Below, piece after piece: positions 27,494-35,547 of a stretch of DNA of 64,000 nucleotides. Below the pieces are notes generated by a model. The model made no database searches, was not told the DNA's origin, and saw only the letters and a program-made list of their open reading frames with translations. The translations under genes and the position numbers were made by a program. Origin of the DNA: Terriglobus roseus (GTDB lineage: Bacteria; Acidobacteriota; Terriglobia; Terriglobales; Acidobacteriaceae); NCBI RefSeq assembly GCF_900105625.1, contig NZ_FNSD01000001.1, positions 3,038,001 through 3,102,000 of the forward strand. Reading direction: 5' to 3'. How positions within the stretch are numbered: position 1 is the stretch's first letter; each line of letters begins with the position of its first letter.

Positions 27494-28366
27494 CTACCGG
27501 TTGCGTGCGTTCCCGGAAAGCCAGTAAGGCTCTCCCGCGGGAATGAAATCGATTTTCGTGTCGTGGAAGACGGTCTTCAGCCAGGTGGCGCAGTTGTCCA
27601 TGCCTGGCTCTTCCGAGGTGTAGTGACCCAGCAAGATCATGGCTTTGTGGCGGCCCTGCTGTTGCGCATCCCAGACGTAAGAGATGGTCTCCCACTCAGG
27701 AATTTCGCCAGCAATCAGGACTTCGACATCCTCGCGTTCCAGAGCCTGAATCTGTCGGGCCTCGCCGGAAGCTCCCGGCGCGTAAGCTGCCTTGGATACC
27801 TTCATATTCGGGTCGCCCACCACGCGCACAATGCGGTTCCCCATGCTTGCCTGTAGCTGCTGCGCCAGCGCCTTCACGGTTGTCGTGGGGATCGTGTAGA
27901 GGTATTGATTGTCCGCGTTCTGGAACTGCTTCCATCCAGCCTTCTTCGTCCAGCCCTCTGCAATGCCATCCGGCTTGCGCGCGTGCCAGCCGTCATGCCA
28001 GCGGAAGATGACGAGGCCGTGCTCGCGGATGTACGCCATCTTTTCGGCGTAGACCGGATCGTTCTTGAAGAGGGTGTCTGCATCCTGGTGGTTATAGAAG
28101 GTCGGCTCGTGCGTGATGATGAGATTCTCATGCGCCGCAACAGCCTTGCGCAGTACGTCCATCGAAGGTGCAATCACCGTTGCGATGCCCGTGACGACGG
28201 TGGCCGGGTCACCCGCCTTGATGGTGTCCACGGTGTTCGGCACCGCTGTGACGCCTGCGGCCTCGCGCATCTTCGCGATAACCTGTTCTGCGGTGAGGGA
28301 CTGTTGGGCTTGCGCGGAGAGTGTCAGTACGAACAGAGCGAGCGAGACAGGGCGAAGGAGTGGCAT
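27494..28366 (-). CDS. exported NIF3-like dinuclear-metal protein
   Basis: A 290-residue protein with a signal peptide (LLRPVSLALFVLTLSAQAQ). The mature part matches NIF3/GTP cyclohydrolase I type 2-like proteins: DTIKAGDPATVVTGIATV, the metal-binding LIITHEPTFYNHQD, and GHYTSEEPGMDNCATWLK near the C-terminus. NIF3 proteins are normally cytosolic, and their reaction is not firmly known. Export is therefore unusual. The start at 28366 is set by the signal peptide. It ends 29 bp before the propeller gene start, so the two exported proteins may share a transcript. Confidence 0.78.
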   Translation of the reverse strand: MPLLRPVSLALFVLTLSAQAQQSLTAEQVIAKMREAAGVTAVPNTVDTIKAGDPATVVTGIATVIAPSMDVLRKAVAAHENLIITHEPTFYNHQDADTLFKNDPVYAEKMAYIREHGLVIFRWHDGWHARKPDGIAEGWTKKAGWKQFQNADNQYLYTIPTTTVKALAQQLQASMGNRIVRVVGDPNMKVSKAAYAPGASGEARQIQALEREDVEVLIAGEIPEWETISYVWDAQQQGRHKAMILLGHYTSEEPGMDNCATWLKTVFHDTKIDFIPAGEPYWLSGNARNR

Positions 28367-28457
28367 CGAGGACAGTGTCGTCCTGAGTGATACCGAATGA
28401 CAAGGGGGCAGGGACAGTAGTGAAAGAAGTTGACTTCCGATTACAAATATCCGCCTA

Positions 28458-28486
28458 GTTTCCGAAAACACCGTTTTGCGGGAGCG
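28458..28486. repeat. island repeat, copy 1
   Basis: Begins GTTTCCGAAAACACCGTTTT and continues GCGGGAGCG. CGAAAAC and GTTTTGCG form an imperfect hairpin. The 25 bases from CCGAAAAC onward are identical to part of copy 3. It sits between the NIF3-like gene and the first island gene. Confidence 0.7.
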
Positions 28487-28509
28487 CCTGAAGGCAGTAA
28501 TTTGAAGGT

Positions 28510-28959
28510 GTGACATACGCTACGGTGGTTTCGGAGATGTTGAGCCGCCTTCCCCGGCTAGCGACTGCTTACCATGCGAAGTTTGCATATATGGACGATG
28601 AGGAACCCGGTCCCTATATTGTCTTCGGATCCGTCCTCATTCCAGCTTTGGCTGAGGCTCTGGAAGAGGGCGATCTAGGAACAATCCTTCCTATTTGCGC
28701 CTTCTTGGAAGACGCCTCATTCGATGCGCGCAAAGACAACGGATTGGCGGCTCTTATTAAGGTCGAGGTATCTGAGTGGCTTGGGTGGGCTGCAAATGAG
28801 GATCGGCTTGCCCCTTGGCTTGGCTCAGAGACGAAGCTCATTTGCAACTATGTTCCTGGTCTTGCGACGCAGCGGAGGCAGCTACGAGATGAAAAGAAAG
28901 AGCAAAGCCTTTTCTCCCGATTCGTGGCAAACTTCAGGGGATCCAGCCCGGAAGGGTGA
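28510..28959 (+). CDS. small acidic protein of unknown function (island gene 1)
   Basis: A 149-residue soluble helical protein (MLSRLPRLATAYHAKF, VFGSVLIPALAEALEEGD, ICAFLEDASF, VSEWLGW). The pattern recalls small DUF7674-type or immunity-like proteins, but this is from memory and weak. The first start is GTG 28510 with GAAGG very close; ATG 28537 is a real alternative. Codon use is more AT-rich at third positions than in neighbours, as in the next two genes, which suggests acquisition. It is flanked by repeat copies 1 and 2. Confidence 0.6.
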   Translation: MTYATVVSEMLSRLPRLATAYHAKFAYMDDEEPGPYIVFGSVLIPALAEALEEGDLGTILPICAFLEDASFDARKDNGLAALIKVEVSEWLGWAANEDRLAPWLGSETKLICNYVPGLATQRRQLRDEKKEQSLFSRFVANFRGSSPEG

Positions 28960-28985
28960 CCGCCCCCGCCGCATGAGCACTCACT

Positions 28986-29014
28986 GTTTCCGAAAACACC
29001 GTTTTCTGCGAACG
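28986..29014. repeat. island repeat, copy 2
   Basis: The same GTTTCCGAAAACACCGTTTT core as copy 1, then CTGCGAACG. It sits between island genes 1 and 2, 26 bp after the gene 1 stop. Confidence 0.7.
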
Positions 29015-29080
29015 AGGCAGTTCCGAGTTGCCGTGCCCAGTCACAATTGGGCCTCAGCGCGATATGCTGTCACTCAAACT

Positions 29081-29515
29081 ATGTCGGCCAGGAAAGAAGT
29101 CACGTTTGGATCGCGTCCCAAGATCCTCTTTGTCAGGATCTCCCAATGTGCTGTAGCGCTCTGCTTTATCGCGGTCCTGTTTGACGGACAGAGCGTCGCT
29201 TCTTTGGTTTTGATGGGCGTTCCGTTACTGTTTTTTGAGACTTACATGTCCGGGATGGTGCTCGCCCGCTTGAGTGACGACGGACTTGCGTATAAGCGTT
29301 TGGGAACGTGGAAGGAGTTGCGGTGGACAGAGTTCGCTTATGGCGGTGTATCGCCCCTTGGGACGATCCGGGTGAAGCTGCCAAGTCAGCCCATTTGGCG
29401 ACGCTATCTCCTGCTTTTAGTCCCTAACCCACCACTTGAAGACCAAGAGGCATTTTTACCCGGAGCTCGTCGTTTCTGCGAAATCATGGAACCTCCCAGC
29501 GGGCGTACCAACTGA
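29081..29515 (+). CDS. small membrane protein of unknown function (island gene 2)
   Basis: A 144-residue protein with two close hydrophobic segments (ISQCAVALCFIAVLF and SLVLMGVPLLFFETYM). A ~90-residue mixed region follows (LSDDGLAYKRLGTWKELRW, PIWRRYLLLLVP) that could be a PH-like domain on the cytoplasmic side. The frame is open upstream across copy 2, but the ATG at 29081 fits the membrane layout. Its codon use is less GC-biased than that of the core genes. Function unknown. Confidence 0.55.
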   Translation: MSARKEVTFGSRPKILFVRISQCAVALCFIAVLFDGQSVASLVLMGVPLLFFETYMSGMVLARLSDDGLAYKRLGTWKELRWTEFAYGGVSPLGTIRVKLPSQPIWRRYLLLLVPNPPLEDQEAFLPGARRFCEIMEPPSGRTN

Positions 29516-29546
29516 CAGCGTGCGTGTTACAAGCCCAACGCTCTTG

Positions 29547-29608
29547 TAAAGTCGGGTTTGCGGAAACAGTGACCTCGGAGCTGCCGAAAACACCGTTTTG
29601 CGGGAGCG
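29547..29608. repeat. island repeat, copy 3 (composite)
   Basis: The left half reads TAAAGTCGGGTTTGCGGAAAC, nearly identical to copy 4. The right half, from 29584, reads CCGAAAACACCGTTTTGCGG and then GAGCG, identical to copy 1. The reverse complement of GGTTTTCGGAAAC gives GTTTCCGAAAACC, so the two halves are opposite-facing versions of one core. Confidence 0.7.
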
Positions 29609-29619
29609 GAGGATGTAAG

Positions 29620-30006
29620 CTATTCGCCTGCTGCAGTCATGACCCAGAAGGCCAGCGTGCCTAACGCACAGGCAGGCGCATACCATCGAAGCACGTTCGG
29701 CCTCAAAAAACCAGCGAGGGAAAGAAGCAGGGAGATGCAGGACAAGACCGCACCGCATCCGTAAATCCTCATCAACACTGGATCGTAAAAGCCGAAATAG
29801 TGAATCTGAGCGAAAGCTATCGTAGCCAAGCCCAAGGCTGCCGAGCCTGAAGTAAACGCGAAGGACACAAGAGACACAGTGACGCCTTCCGCCGCCGCTG
29901 CCCGCTGCTTCGACCAGCGAACCCATCCGAAAATCAGCGCTGCTGGAGTGACCAAGTAAGCCAAGGGAAGAAGCGTGTAGACGATTAAGGTGTTCACTCT
30001 GCTCAT
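29620..30006 (-). CDS. small four-helix membrane protein of unknown function (island gene 3)
   Basis: A 128-residue hydrophobic protein with four predicted membrane segments (LIVYTLLPLAYLVTPAALIF, SLVSFAFTSGSAALGLATI, GCGAVLSCISLLLSLAGFL, YAPACALGTLAFWVMTAA). It has no recognised motif. It lies on the opposite strand to the other two island genes, between repeat copies 3 and 4. No good ribosome binding site precedes the ATG at 30006, so expression is less sure. Confidence 0.5.
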   Translation of the reverse strand: MSRVNTLIVYTLLPLAYLVTPAALIFGWVRWSKQRAAAAEGVTVSLVSFAFTSGSAALGLATIAFAQIHYFGFYDPVLMRIYGCGAVLSCISLLLSLAGFLRPNVLRWYAPACALGTLAFWVMTAAGE

Positions 30007-30036
30007 GATCGGGCACTCGTTGAACTAATCATCCTT

Positions 30037-30057
30037 TAAAGTCGGGTTTTCGGAAAC
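30037..30057. repeat. island repeat, copy 4
   Basis: TAAAGTCGGGTTTTCGGAAA then C; it differs from the left half of copy 3 at one base. It marks the right boundary of the three-gene patch, before the acnA terminator. Confidence 0.65.
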
Positions 30058-30136
30058 TGCGTGAATTGCGAACGCTAATGCCGTTCCCGTCGCTAGGTGA
30101 ACGTTCGGCGTCGTCGGTTTGTATAACCTTCTTCGC

Positions 30137-30170
30137 AAGAAAAGGCCCGGATTGCTCCGGGCCTTTTCTT
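30137..30170. terminator. bidirectional terminator downstream of acnA
   Basis: A perfect 15-bp inverted repeat (AAGAAAAGGCCCGGA with TCCGGGCCTTTTCTT) and a TTGC tetraloop, 16 bp beyond the acnA stop. It works for acnA on the minus strand and would also stop plus-strand transcription leaving the island. Confidence 0.9.
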
Positions 30171-30186
30171 GTTGCTCGTGATCGGG

Positions 30187-33018
30187 TTATGCCTTGCCAG
30201 CCAACTGACGCAGTACGTACTGCAGGATGCCGCCGTGCTGGTAGTAGAGGATTTCCTGCGGTGTGTCGATGCGGACGGTTGCGGGGATGCTGGTTATGGT
30301 CCCGTCAGCGTGCTTGGCTTCCACGGTGATCTGCTTGCCGTCGGCGAACTTGCCTTCCAGCATCGCCTTGAGGCCCGGGACCGAGTAGGTCTCTTCACCG
30401 GTCAGGCACAGCGATTCTGCGCTGTCTCCCGTCTGGAACTGCAGTGGCAGGATGCCCATGCCGACCAGGTTGCTGCGGTGAATGCGCTCGTAGCTCTCCG
30501 CCAGCACGAAGCGGATGCCGAGCAGGCGAGGACCCTTGGCAGCCCAGTCGCGCGACGAACCGGAGCCGTACTCCTTGCCCGCAAGGATCGCGAGCGGCGT
30601 ACCGCGCTTGGCGTACTCGACCGACGCATCGTAGATCGACATGCCGGTGCCTTCGGGCAGCAGACGCGTCACGCCACCCTCGGTGCCTGGTGCCACCTTG
30701 TTACGCAGACGAACGTTCGCGAAGGTTCCGCGCACCATGACCTCATGGTTGCCGCGACGCGAGCCGTAGCTGTTGAAGTCACCCGGCTTCACACCGTTGT
30801 CCGTCAGGTACTTGCCGGCGGGGCCGTTCAGCTTGATGCTGCCTGCGGGCGAGATGTGATCGGTGGTGACGGAATCGCCCAGCACTGCGAGCACGCGTGC
30901 GTCGGCAATATCGACGACCGGAGCGGGCGTCGCAGGCATGCCATCGAAGTACGGTGCCTTGCGAATGTACGTGGAGTCGGGCTCCCATCCGTACACGTCG
31001 CCCAGCGGGAACTTCAGGCCTTGCCAGTTCTTGTCGCCGTCGCTGACGGTGCTGTACTGCTTGCGGAACATCTCGGCGTCGATGGAGTCGGCAACGGTCT
31101 TGTTGACCTCTTCCTGCGACGGCCAGATGTCCTTCAGGAAGACTGCGGTCTTATCCGGCGAGAAGCCGATGGGTTCCTTGTCGAAGTCGAAATCAATCGT
31201 GCCGGCGAGCGCGTACGCCACGACGAGCGGCGGGCTCATCAGGTAATTGGCGCGCACGTCCGAGTTGATACGGCCTTCGAAGTTTCGATTGCCGGACAGA
31301 ACAGAGACAGCGACCAGACCGTGATCTTCGATGGCCTTGGAGACATCGGTGGGCAGCGGTCCGCTGTTGCCGATGCAGGTGGTGCAGCCATAGCCGACGG
31401 TGTTGAAGCGCAGGGCATCCAGGTACTGCGACAGACCGGCCTTGTCGTAGTAGTCGGTTACAACGCGCGATCCCGGCGCGAGTGAGGTCTTGACCCATGG
31501 CGGGGTCATCAAGCCCTTCTCGACTGCCTTCTTCGCCAGCAGGCCGGCCGCGATCATGACGTACGGATTGCTTGTGTTGGTGCACGAAGTGATGGCAGCG
31601 ATGACAATACTGCCGTGGTGCAGGTACGGATCGACATCGATGCCGAGGCGCTCTTTGATGGAACCGATGACCTCCATGCCTGTCTCCAGGTGACCAGCCT
31701 TGCCGGGTTCCGGCATACCCACCGTGGATTCAACCGAGCCGTCTGCGGACGAGTGGCCGCCTTCACCCTGCCAGCGCGTGATCTGGCGGTCGCCCTTGAC
31801 GTTGGCGTTGGGGCCGTAGAGCGTGGGAAGAACCTTGGCGAAGCTCTCCTTTGCCTGTGAGAGTGCAACGCGATCCTGCGGGCGCTTGGGTCCTGCAACA
31901 GAAGGTTCAACGGTTGCCAAGTCGAGCGAGAGCGTGCTGCTGTATTCAGCCTCGGGCGCGTCGGCGGTGTGGAACATGCCCTGGGCCTTCTGGTACTCCT
32001 CGACCAGCTTGACCTGGTCTTCGGTGCGGCCGGTCAGGCGAAGGTAGGTGAGCGTCTCTGCGTCGACGGGGAAGAAACCGCAGGTGGCGCCGTACTCCGG
32101 AGCCATGTTCGCGATGGTGGCGCGATCGGCCAGCGGCAGTTCGCTGATGCCCGATCCGAAGAACTCGACAAACTTGCCGACGACGCCGTGCTTACGCAGC
32201 ATCTCGGTCACGGTCAGAACGAGGTCGGTTGCGGTGGTGCCCTGCTTCAACTTGCCGGTCAGGCGGAAGCCAACGACCTGCGGAACCAGCATGGAAACCG
32301 GCTGGCCCAGCATCGCTGCCTCGGCTTCAATACCGCCAACACCCCAGCCCAGTACGCCCAGTCCATTGACCATGGTGGTGTGGCTGTCGGTACCGACGAG
32401 CGTGTCGGGGTAGGCGACGTTGTCCTTCGTGGTGAAGACCACGCGGGCCAGGTACTCCAGGTTCACCTGGTGGCAGATGCCCATGCCGGGCGGTACAGCG
32501 CTGAAGTTGTCGAAGGCCGTCTGGCCCCACTTCAGGAAGGCGTAGCGCTCACGGTTGCGCTGGAACTCGAGCAGCGAGTTCAGGTCATAGGCGTTCTTCA
32601 GGCCATACTCGTCGACCTGCACCGAGTGGTCAATGACCAGCTCCGCTGGCTGCAGCGGGTTGATCTTCTGTGGATCGCCGCCGAGTACCTTCATGGCATC
32701 ACGCATGGCGGCGAGGTCGACGATGGCGGGCACGCCGGTGAAGTCCTGCATCAGCACGCGGGCAGGCATGTAGGCGATTTCGCGGCTGGGTTCGGCGGCG
32801 GGCTGCCACTTGGCCAGGAACTCAATGTCGTCTGCGGTGACAGTCACACCATCTTCGCGGCGCAACAGGTTCTCAAGCAGAACGCGTAGCGAGAAGGGCA
32901 GGCGCGAGAGTTCGACGCCCTTGTTGGCCAGCGAATCGAGACGGTAGTAGGTGTAGCTCTTGCCGCCGCTTTGCAATGTGGCGCGTGCGTCGAAGGTGTT
33001 CAGGGAAGTCGTGCTCAT
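30187..33018 (-). CDS. acnA: aconitate hydratase A
   Basis: Isomerises citrate to isocitrate in the TCA cycle. The 943-residue protein matches AcnA/IRP-type aconitase: [40 protein letters not shown], the 4Fe-4S ligands in TSCTNTSNP and [14 protein letters not shown], and [18 protein letters not shown] in the swivel domain. All three cluster Cys are present. It stands alone with its own terminator. Confidence 0.97.
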   Translation of the reverse strand: MSTTSLNTFDARATLQSGGKSYTYYRLDSLANKGVELSRLPFSLRVLLENLLRREDGVTVTADDIEFLAKWQPAAEPSREIAYMPARVLMQDFTGVPAIVDLAAMRDAMKVLGGDPQKINPLQPAELVIDHSVQVDEYGLKNAYDLNSLLEFQRNRERYAFLKWGQTAFDNFSAVPPGMGICHQVNLEYLARVVFTTKDNVAYPDTLVGTDSHTTMVNGLGVLGWGVGGIEAEAAMLGQPVSMLVPQVVGFRLTGKLKQGTTATDLVLTVTEMLRKHGVVGKFVEFFGSGISELPLADRATIANMAPEYGATCGFFPVDAETLTYLRLTGRTEDQVKLVEEYQKAQGMFHTADAPEAEYSSTLSLDLATVEPSVAGPKRPQDRVALSQAKESFAKVLPTLYGPNANVKGDRQITRWQGEGGHSSADGSVESTVGMPEPGKAGHLETGMEVIGSIKERLGIDVDPYLHHGSIVIAAITSCTNTSNPYVMIAAGLLAKKAVEKGLMTPPWVKTSLAPGSRVVTDYYDKAGLSQYLDALRFNTVGYGCTTCIGNSGPLPTDVSKAIEDHGLVAVSVLSGNRNFEGRINSDVRANYLMSPPLVVAYALAGTIDFDFDKEPIGFSPDKTAVFLKDIWPSQEEVNKTVADSIDAEMFRKQYSTVSDGDKNWQGLKFPLGDVYGWEPDSTYIRKAPYFDGMPATPAPVVDIADARVLAVLGDSVTTDHISPAGSIKLNGPAGKYLTDNGVKPGDFNSYGSRRGNHEVMVRGTFANVRLRNKVAPGTEGGVTRLLPEGTGMSIYDASVEYAKRGTPLAILAGKEYGSGSSRDWAAKGPRLLGIRFVLAESYERIHRSNLVGMGILPLQFQTGDSAESLCLTGEETYSVPGLKAMLEGKFADGKQITVEAKHADGTITSIPATVRIDTPQEILYYQHGGILQYVLRQLAGKA

Positions 33019-33296
33019 GGTGATGTCAGATCCTCAAGCGTGCCGTTGATGGCTCGTGGGCTGGCCGCAGACACTGTGCTTCACAAGGTGAAACGTGGCC
33101 CGAGCGGCGTGGTGAGAAAGAGTAGCAAAGGGAGGCGACGTTTGTGCGACCGAGGTCGCTAGGCGGCGACGCGGCCGCGATCATGCTTGCCGTGACGAAA
33201 GCGCTTCAACCTGTCGAGGGAGCGGCACATGCGAACCATGTTAGCGCGGATGACCTTGGTTTCGCGAGTTCCGCCGGCCGTCGTATCGTGATTTCC

Positions 33297-33725
33297 ATGA
33301 GCATCAACCGCACACGCGATTACCTGCTGACGCTGCCGCGTGTGGAGGAGACGCTACAGTGGGACAACCTCGTCTACTGGGTTCTGGACAAAGCGGTCGG
33401 CGGCAAGATGTTCGCCATGATCGAGCCGGAGCCGGGCGGCGCACATGTCGCCGGTTTTGCGGTGCCTCCGGATCACTATGAATCGCTGTTGGAGATTGAG
33501 GGTGTTCGCCCCGCTCCCTACCTGGCCAGAGCACACTGGGTTGTGGTGGAACGGTGGGACGTCTTCACAGCCGCCGAGTGGCAGACGCACCTGAAAGCAG
33601 CGCACGCACGTGTCGAGGCGAAGCTGCCGCCCCGAGTGCAACGCATTATGGAGCTAAAACAAAGGGAGTACCGTGCGCTCGTTCGCGAAAACCGCGCCAC
33701 TGCAAAAGCCGCACGGAAGAAATAA
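33297..33725 (+). CDS. MmcQ/YjbR family protein
   Basis: A 142-residue CyaY-like fold protein. Characteristic blocks are the N-terminal TRDYLLTLPRVEETLQWDN, a KMFAMIEPE strand, the AVPPDHYESLLEIEGVRPAPYLARA turn region and a WVVVER strand. Members are called DNA-binding by structure only; the cellular role is not established. The frame is open for 153 bases upstream, but homology starts at the ATG at 33297. The lysine-rich end (KAARKK) is unremarkable. Confidence 0.8.
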   Translation: MSINRTRDYLLTLPRVEETLQWDNLVYWVLDKAVGGKMFAMIEPEPGGAHVAGFAVPPDHYESLLEIEGVRPAPYLARAHWVVVERWDVFTAAEWQTHLKAAHARVEAKLPPRVQRIMELKQREYRALVRENRATAKAARKK

Positions 33726-33730
33726 GGGTG

Positions 33731-33756
33731 GCCAAGTCTCAAATGCGAGACGTGGC
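33731..33756. repeat. GTCTC/GAGAC hairpin repeat, copy B
   Basis: GCCAAGTCTC pairs with GAGACGTGGC (one mismatch) around a 6-nt loop, 5 bp after the MmcQ-like stop. With copy A at 22540 it shares GTCTCA, GCGAGACGTGG and a downstream ACCCG. Confidence 0.6.
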
Positions 33757-33775
33757 GCACCCGTTCCGTAAGTCG

Positions 33776-34387
33776 TTAGTCGTTCTTGCTGTCGCCGCGC
33801 GGCAGTTCCAGGGCCACCAGCCCAAAGCGCGTTCCGCCGCCGCTGCTCTTGATGGACACGATGTGCTGGCGCGACGGAGAACCTGACTTCAATTCAGTCT
33901 CATCCGCGTCGTCATCGTCCCGATCCCGCTTGTCGCGGTTGCTGACGTGATTGTCGTCGTTGCAGGTCAGGCCCAGGCCGGTCTTCGCTGGAGTACCGAC
34001 AGGCTGCTTGTGACGGCAGGTAATCACATCGCTGTATTGCGAGAGAGCCTTCTTGTAGAAGTCCGTAATCTTCGCGGGCGAGTCGGTCGACTCAAAGCTC
34101 AGCGCAAGGACGCGCAGATGGAATGCTCCGAAGTTCATGTCCACATCGGCCGATCCACTGTCGTTGTCCTTTTCCTTTTTCTTCTTCTCCAAGACGGCTC
34201 CCGGATAGAGCGGCAACCCAACCTTCTTGCTGACGGAATCACTGTCGGTCTTGACGCTCATGCCACCCAGCGGCGTGGAGATGGCAACGTCTTTGTCACC
34301 GTTGTCGCCCTTGCGGGACTGGACCATGCAACCGGCCAGCGGCAGCAGGAGTATGAGAGCGGCGGTCGTGCGGAAGGGGACGTGCAT
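33776..34387 (-). CDS. lipoprotein of unknown function
   Basis: A 203-residue lipoprotein with a clear signal and lipobox (ALILLLPLAGC, Cys at residue 20) and an excellent GAGGAG ribosome binding site. The mature part has a Lys stretch (EKKKKEKDN), a central LRVLALSFESTDSPAKITDFYKKAL that recalls small periplasmic sensor-like folds, and a charged RDKRDRDDDDADE linker. No function can be assigned. Its upstream region also holds the divergent small-RNA promoter. Confidence 0.75.
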   Translation of the reverse strand: MHVPFRTTAALILLLPLAGCMVQSRKGDNGDKDVAISTPLGGMSVKTDSDSVSKKVGLPLYPGAVLEKKKKEKDNDSGSADVDMNFGAFHLRVLALSFESTDSPAKITDFYKKALSQYSDVITCRHKQPVGTPAKTGLGLTCNDDNHVSNRDKRDRDDDDADETELKSGSPSRQHIVSIKSSGGGTRFGLVALELPRGDSKND

Positions 34388-34528
34388 GGGATGACTCCTC
34401 GGCAATTCTGAAAGCAGCATACGGTGGAACGTCTCGCAAGGTTCCATGACCGTTCGGGATATTTGCGCACCGCGTCGAACACCATTGGGCCTCCAGAACT
34501 CTGTAACAGAAATTGTGCAATTTTGCGC

Positions 34529-34557
34529 TTGACAATGTTGGTACGCTACCCCAATAT
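34529..34557 (+). promoter_or_regulatory. promoter of the candidate small RNA
   Basis: TTGACA (34529-34534) is a perfect -35; 17 bp later CAATAT (34552-34557) is a fair -10. No gene follows for 280 bp, but a strong terminator does. Confidence 0.5.
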
Positions 34558-34562
34558 CTAGG

Positions 34563-34727
34563 GTGGCTGGCAACCTGTGTCCCATCTGTAGCGTTGGCGT
34601 AGTAGATTCGGGTCTTTCGTCAGGGAGATGACTCGCTAGGAGGCACCCAACGTCCCTTGGAATGCTGCAAGCCCGCTGTTCCTGTCCATGAGCAAGGCCC
34701 CGCACATCGTTGCGGGGCCTCTTTTTT
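34563..34727 (+). ncRNA. candidate small noncoding RNA (~165 nt), family not identified
   Basis: This 165-base stretch lies between a consensus-like promoter and a perfect intrinsic terminator and has no credible ORF. It contains possible internal pairings (CGTTGG near 34592 with CCAACG near 34647; CATCT with AGATG; GGAA with TTCC in the 3' half). It lacks the SRP RNA core and the RNase P and tmRNA landmarks I know. 6S RNA or an Acidobacteria-specific RNA motif (Acido-1, Acido-Lenti-1) are possible but unproven. A terminated leader of the MerR gene is another reading. Confidence 0.45.
34695..34727 (+). terminator. rho-independent terminator of the candidate small RNA
   Basis: A perfect 10-bp stem (AGGCCCCGCA with TGCGGGGCCT), a 6-nt loop, then C and six T. 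No protein gene ends near it on this strand, which is the main reason to propose an RNA gene. Confidence 0.9.
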
Positions 34728-34790
34728 GGAGAATGCCGTATGCCGGAGCCAATTTCATCTCGCGATGCGGGGTGGGCGGGAATACACTTG

Positions 34791-34803
34791 AGGCGAATCG
34801 CCT
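34791..34803. promoter_or_regulatory. candidate MerR operator inside its own promoter
   Basis: AGGCGA-A-TCGCCT is a perfect 13-bp palindrome. It starts within a possible -35 (TTGAGG, 34788-34793) and lies before a T-rich -10-like stretch, 41 bp upstream of the MerR start codon. MerR proteins typically bind palindromes in the promoter spacer, so autoregulation is a reasonable inference. Confidence 0.35.
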
Positions 34804-34843
34804 ACGGCATTTTTCATAGGGAAATGGGTCACGAGGAGCGGAT

Positions 34844-35446
34844 TTGGCTGGGGCGGATGCAAACCGGAAAAAGTCGAGCGGACCTTTCCCGGAGATTCCG
34901 GACAAGCTCTACTTCCGTATTGGCGAGGTCGCCCGCCTGCTGGATCTGCCGGCCTATGTGCTGCGCTTCTGGGAGAGTGAGTTTCCTCAGCTAAAGCCCA
35001 ACAAAGGCGGCACCGGTCAGCGTCTCTACCGTCGGCGAGATGTAGAAACTGCGCTCGAGATTCGCAAGCTGCTTTATGACGAGGGGTACACCATCCCCGG
35101 CGCTCGCCAGGCTTTGAAGGGCGAATCCCGCGGCTTGCGCGCGCTGTCACCGGCGAAAGCTCCAAAGGATCCACAACCCATCCGATCGGTGGAGCAGGCC
35201 GCCGCGGCTCTGGCAGACGAAGGGCCGGCCAGCCGGCTTCGCCGTATGAAGGCAGAGCTGCAGGCGATCGCTGCACTGCTGGATCGTCCCGCACCCGGCG
35301 CGCGACCCAAGGCGAATCCGGCGCACCGCGGCTTGCAGATCACGGCAAGGCGGCGTCTGGCAGAGGTGCCACCACCACTCTTCGCAAGCAGCTTTGATCT
35401 CGAGCTCGACCAGCTGTTGAATCCCAAAAAACCAAGCGATCAGTAA
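34844..35446 (+). CDS. MerR-family transcriptional regulator
   Basis: A 200-residue DNA-binding protein. The MerR winged helix spans about residues 22-90: YFRIGEVARLLDLPAYVLRF, WESEFPQLKPNKG, YRRRDVETALEIRKLLYDEG and TIPGARQAL. The C-terminal ~100 residues are basic and Ala/Pro rich, with no metal-binding Cys, so it is not a metal sensor of the classical type. The start is TTG, supported by GAGGAG 5 nt upstream. A palindrome sits in its likely promoter. Confidence 0.85.
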   Translation: MAGADANRKKSSGPFPEIPDKLYFRIGEVARLLDLPAYVLRFWESEFPQLKPNKGGTGQRLYRRRDVETALEIRKLLYDEGYTIPGARQALKGESRGLRALSPAKAPKDPQPIRSVEQAAAALADEGPASRLRRMKAELQAIAALLDRPAPGARPKANPAHRGLQITARRRLAEVPPPLFASSFDLELDQLLNPKKPSDQ

Positions 35447-35547
35447 TGTCGCCTGAGAGTCCTGCCTGTCCCCATTTGGGAGGCGGTGGTCAATCAGCAG
35501 CGTCAATGCTTGCGGCCACGCAGGCTAGACCTTAGGCTGTGAGCATC

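Noticed and set aside
29533-30060. Integron attC-like sites in the three-gene patch
   Set aside because: Single motifs such as GCCCAAC (29533) and GTTGAAC (30020) fit the core-site patterns, but they are not paired at attC spacing, gene orientations are mixed, and no integrase is present.
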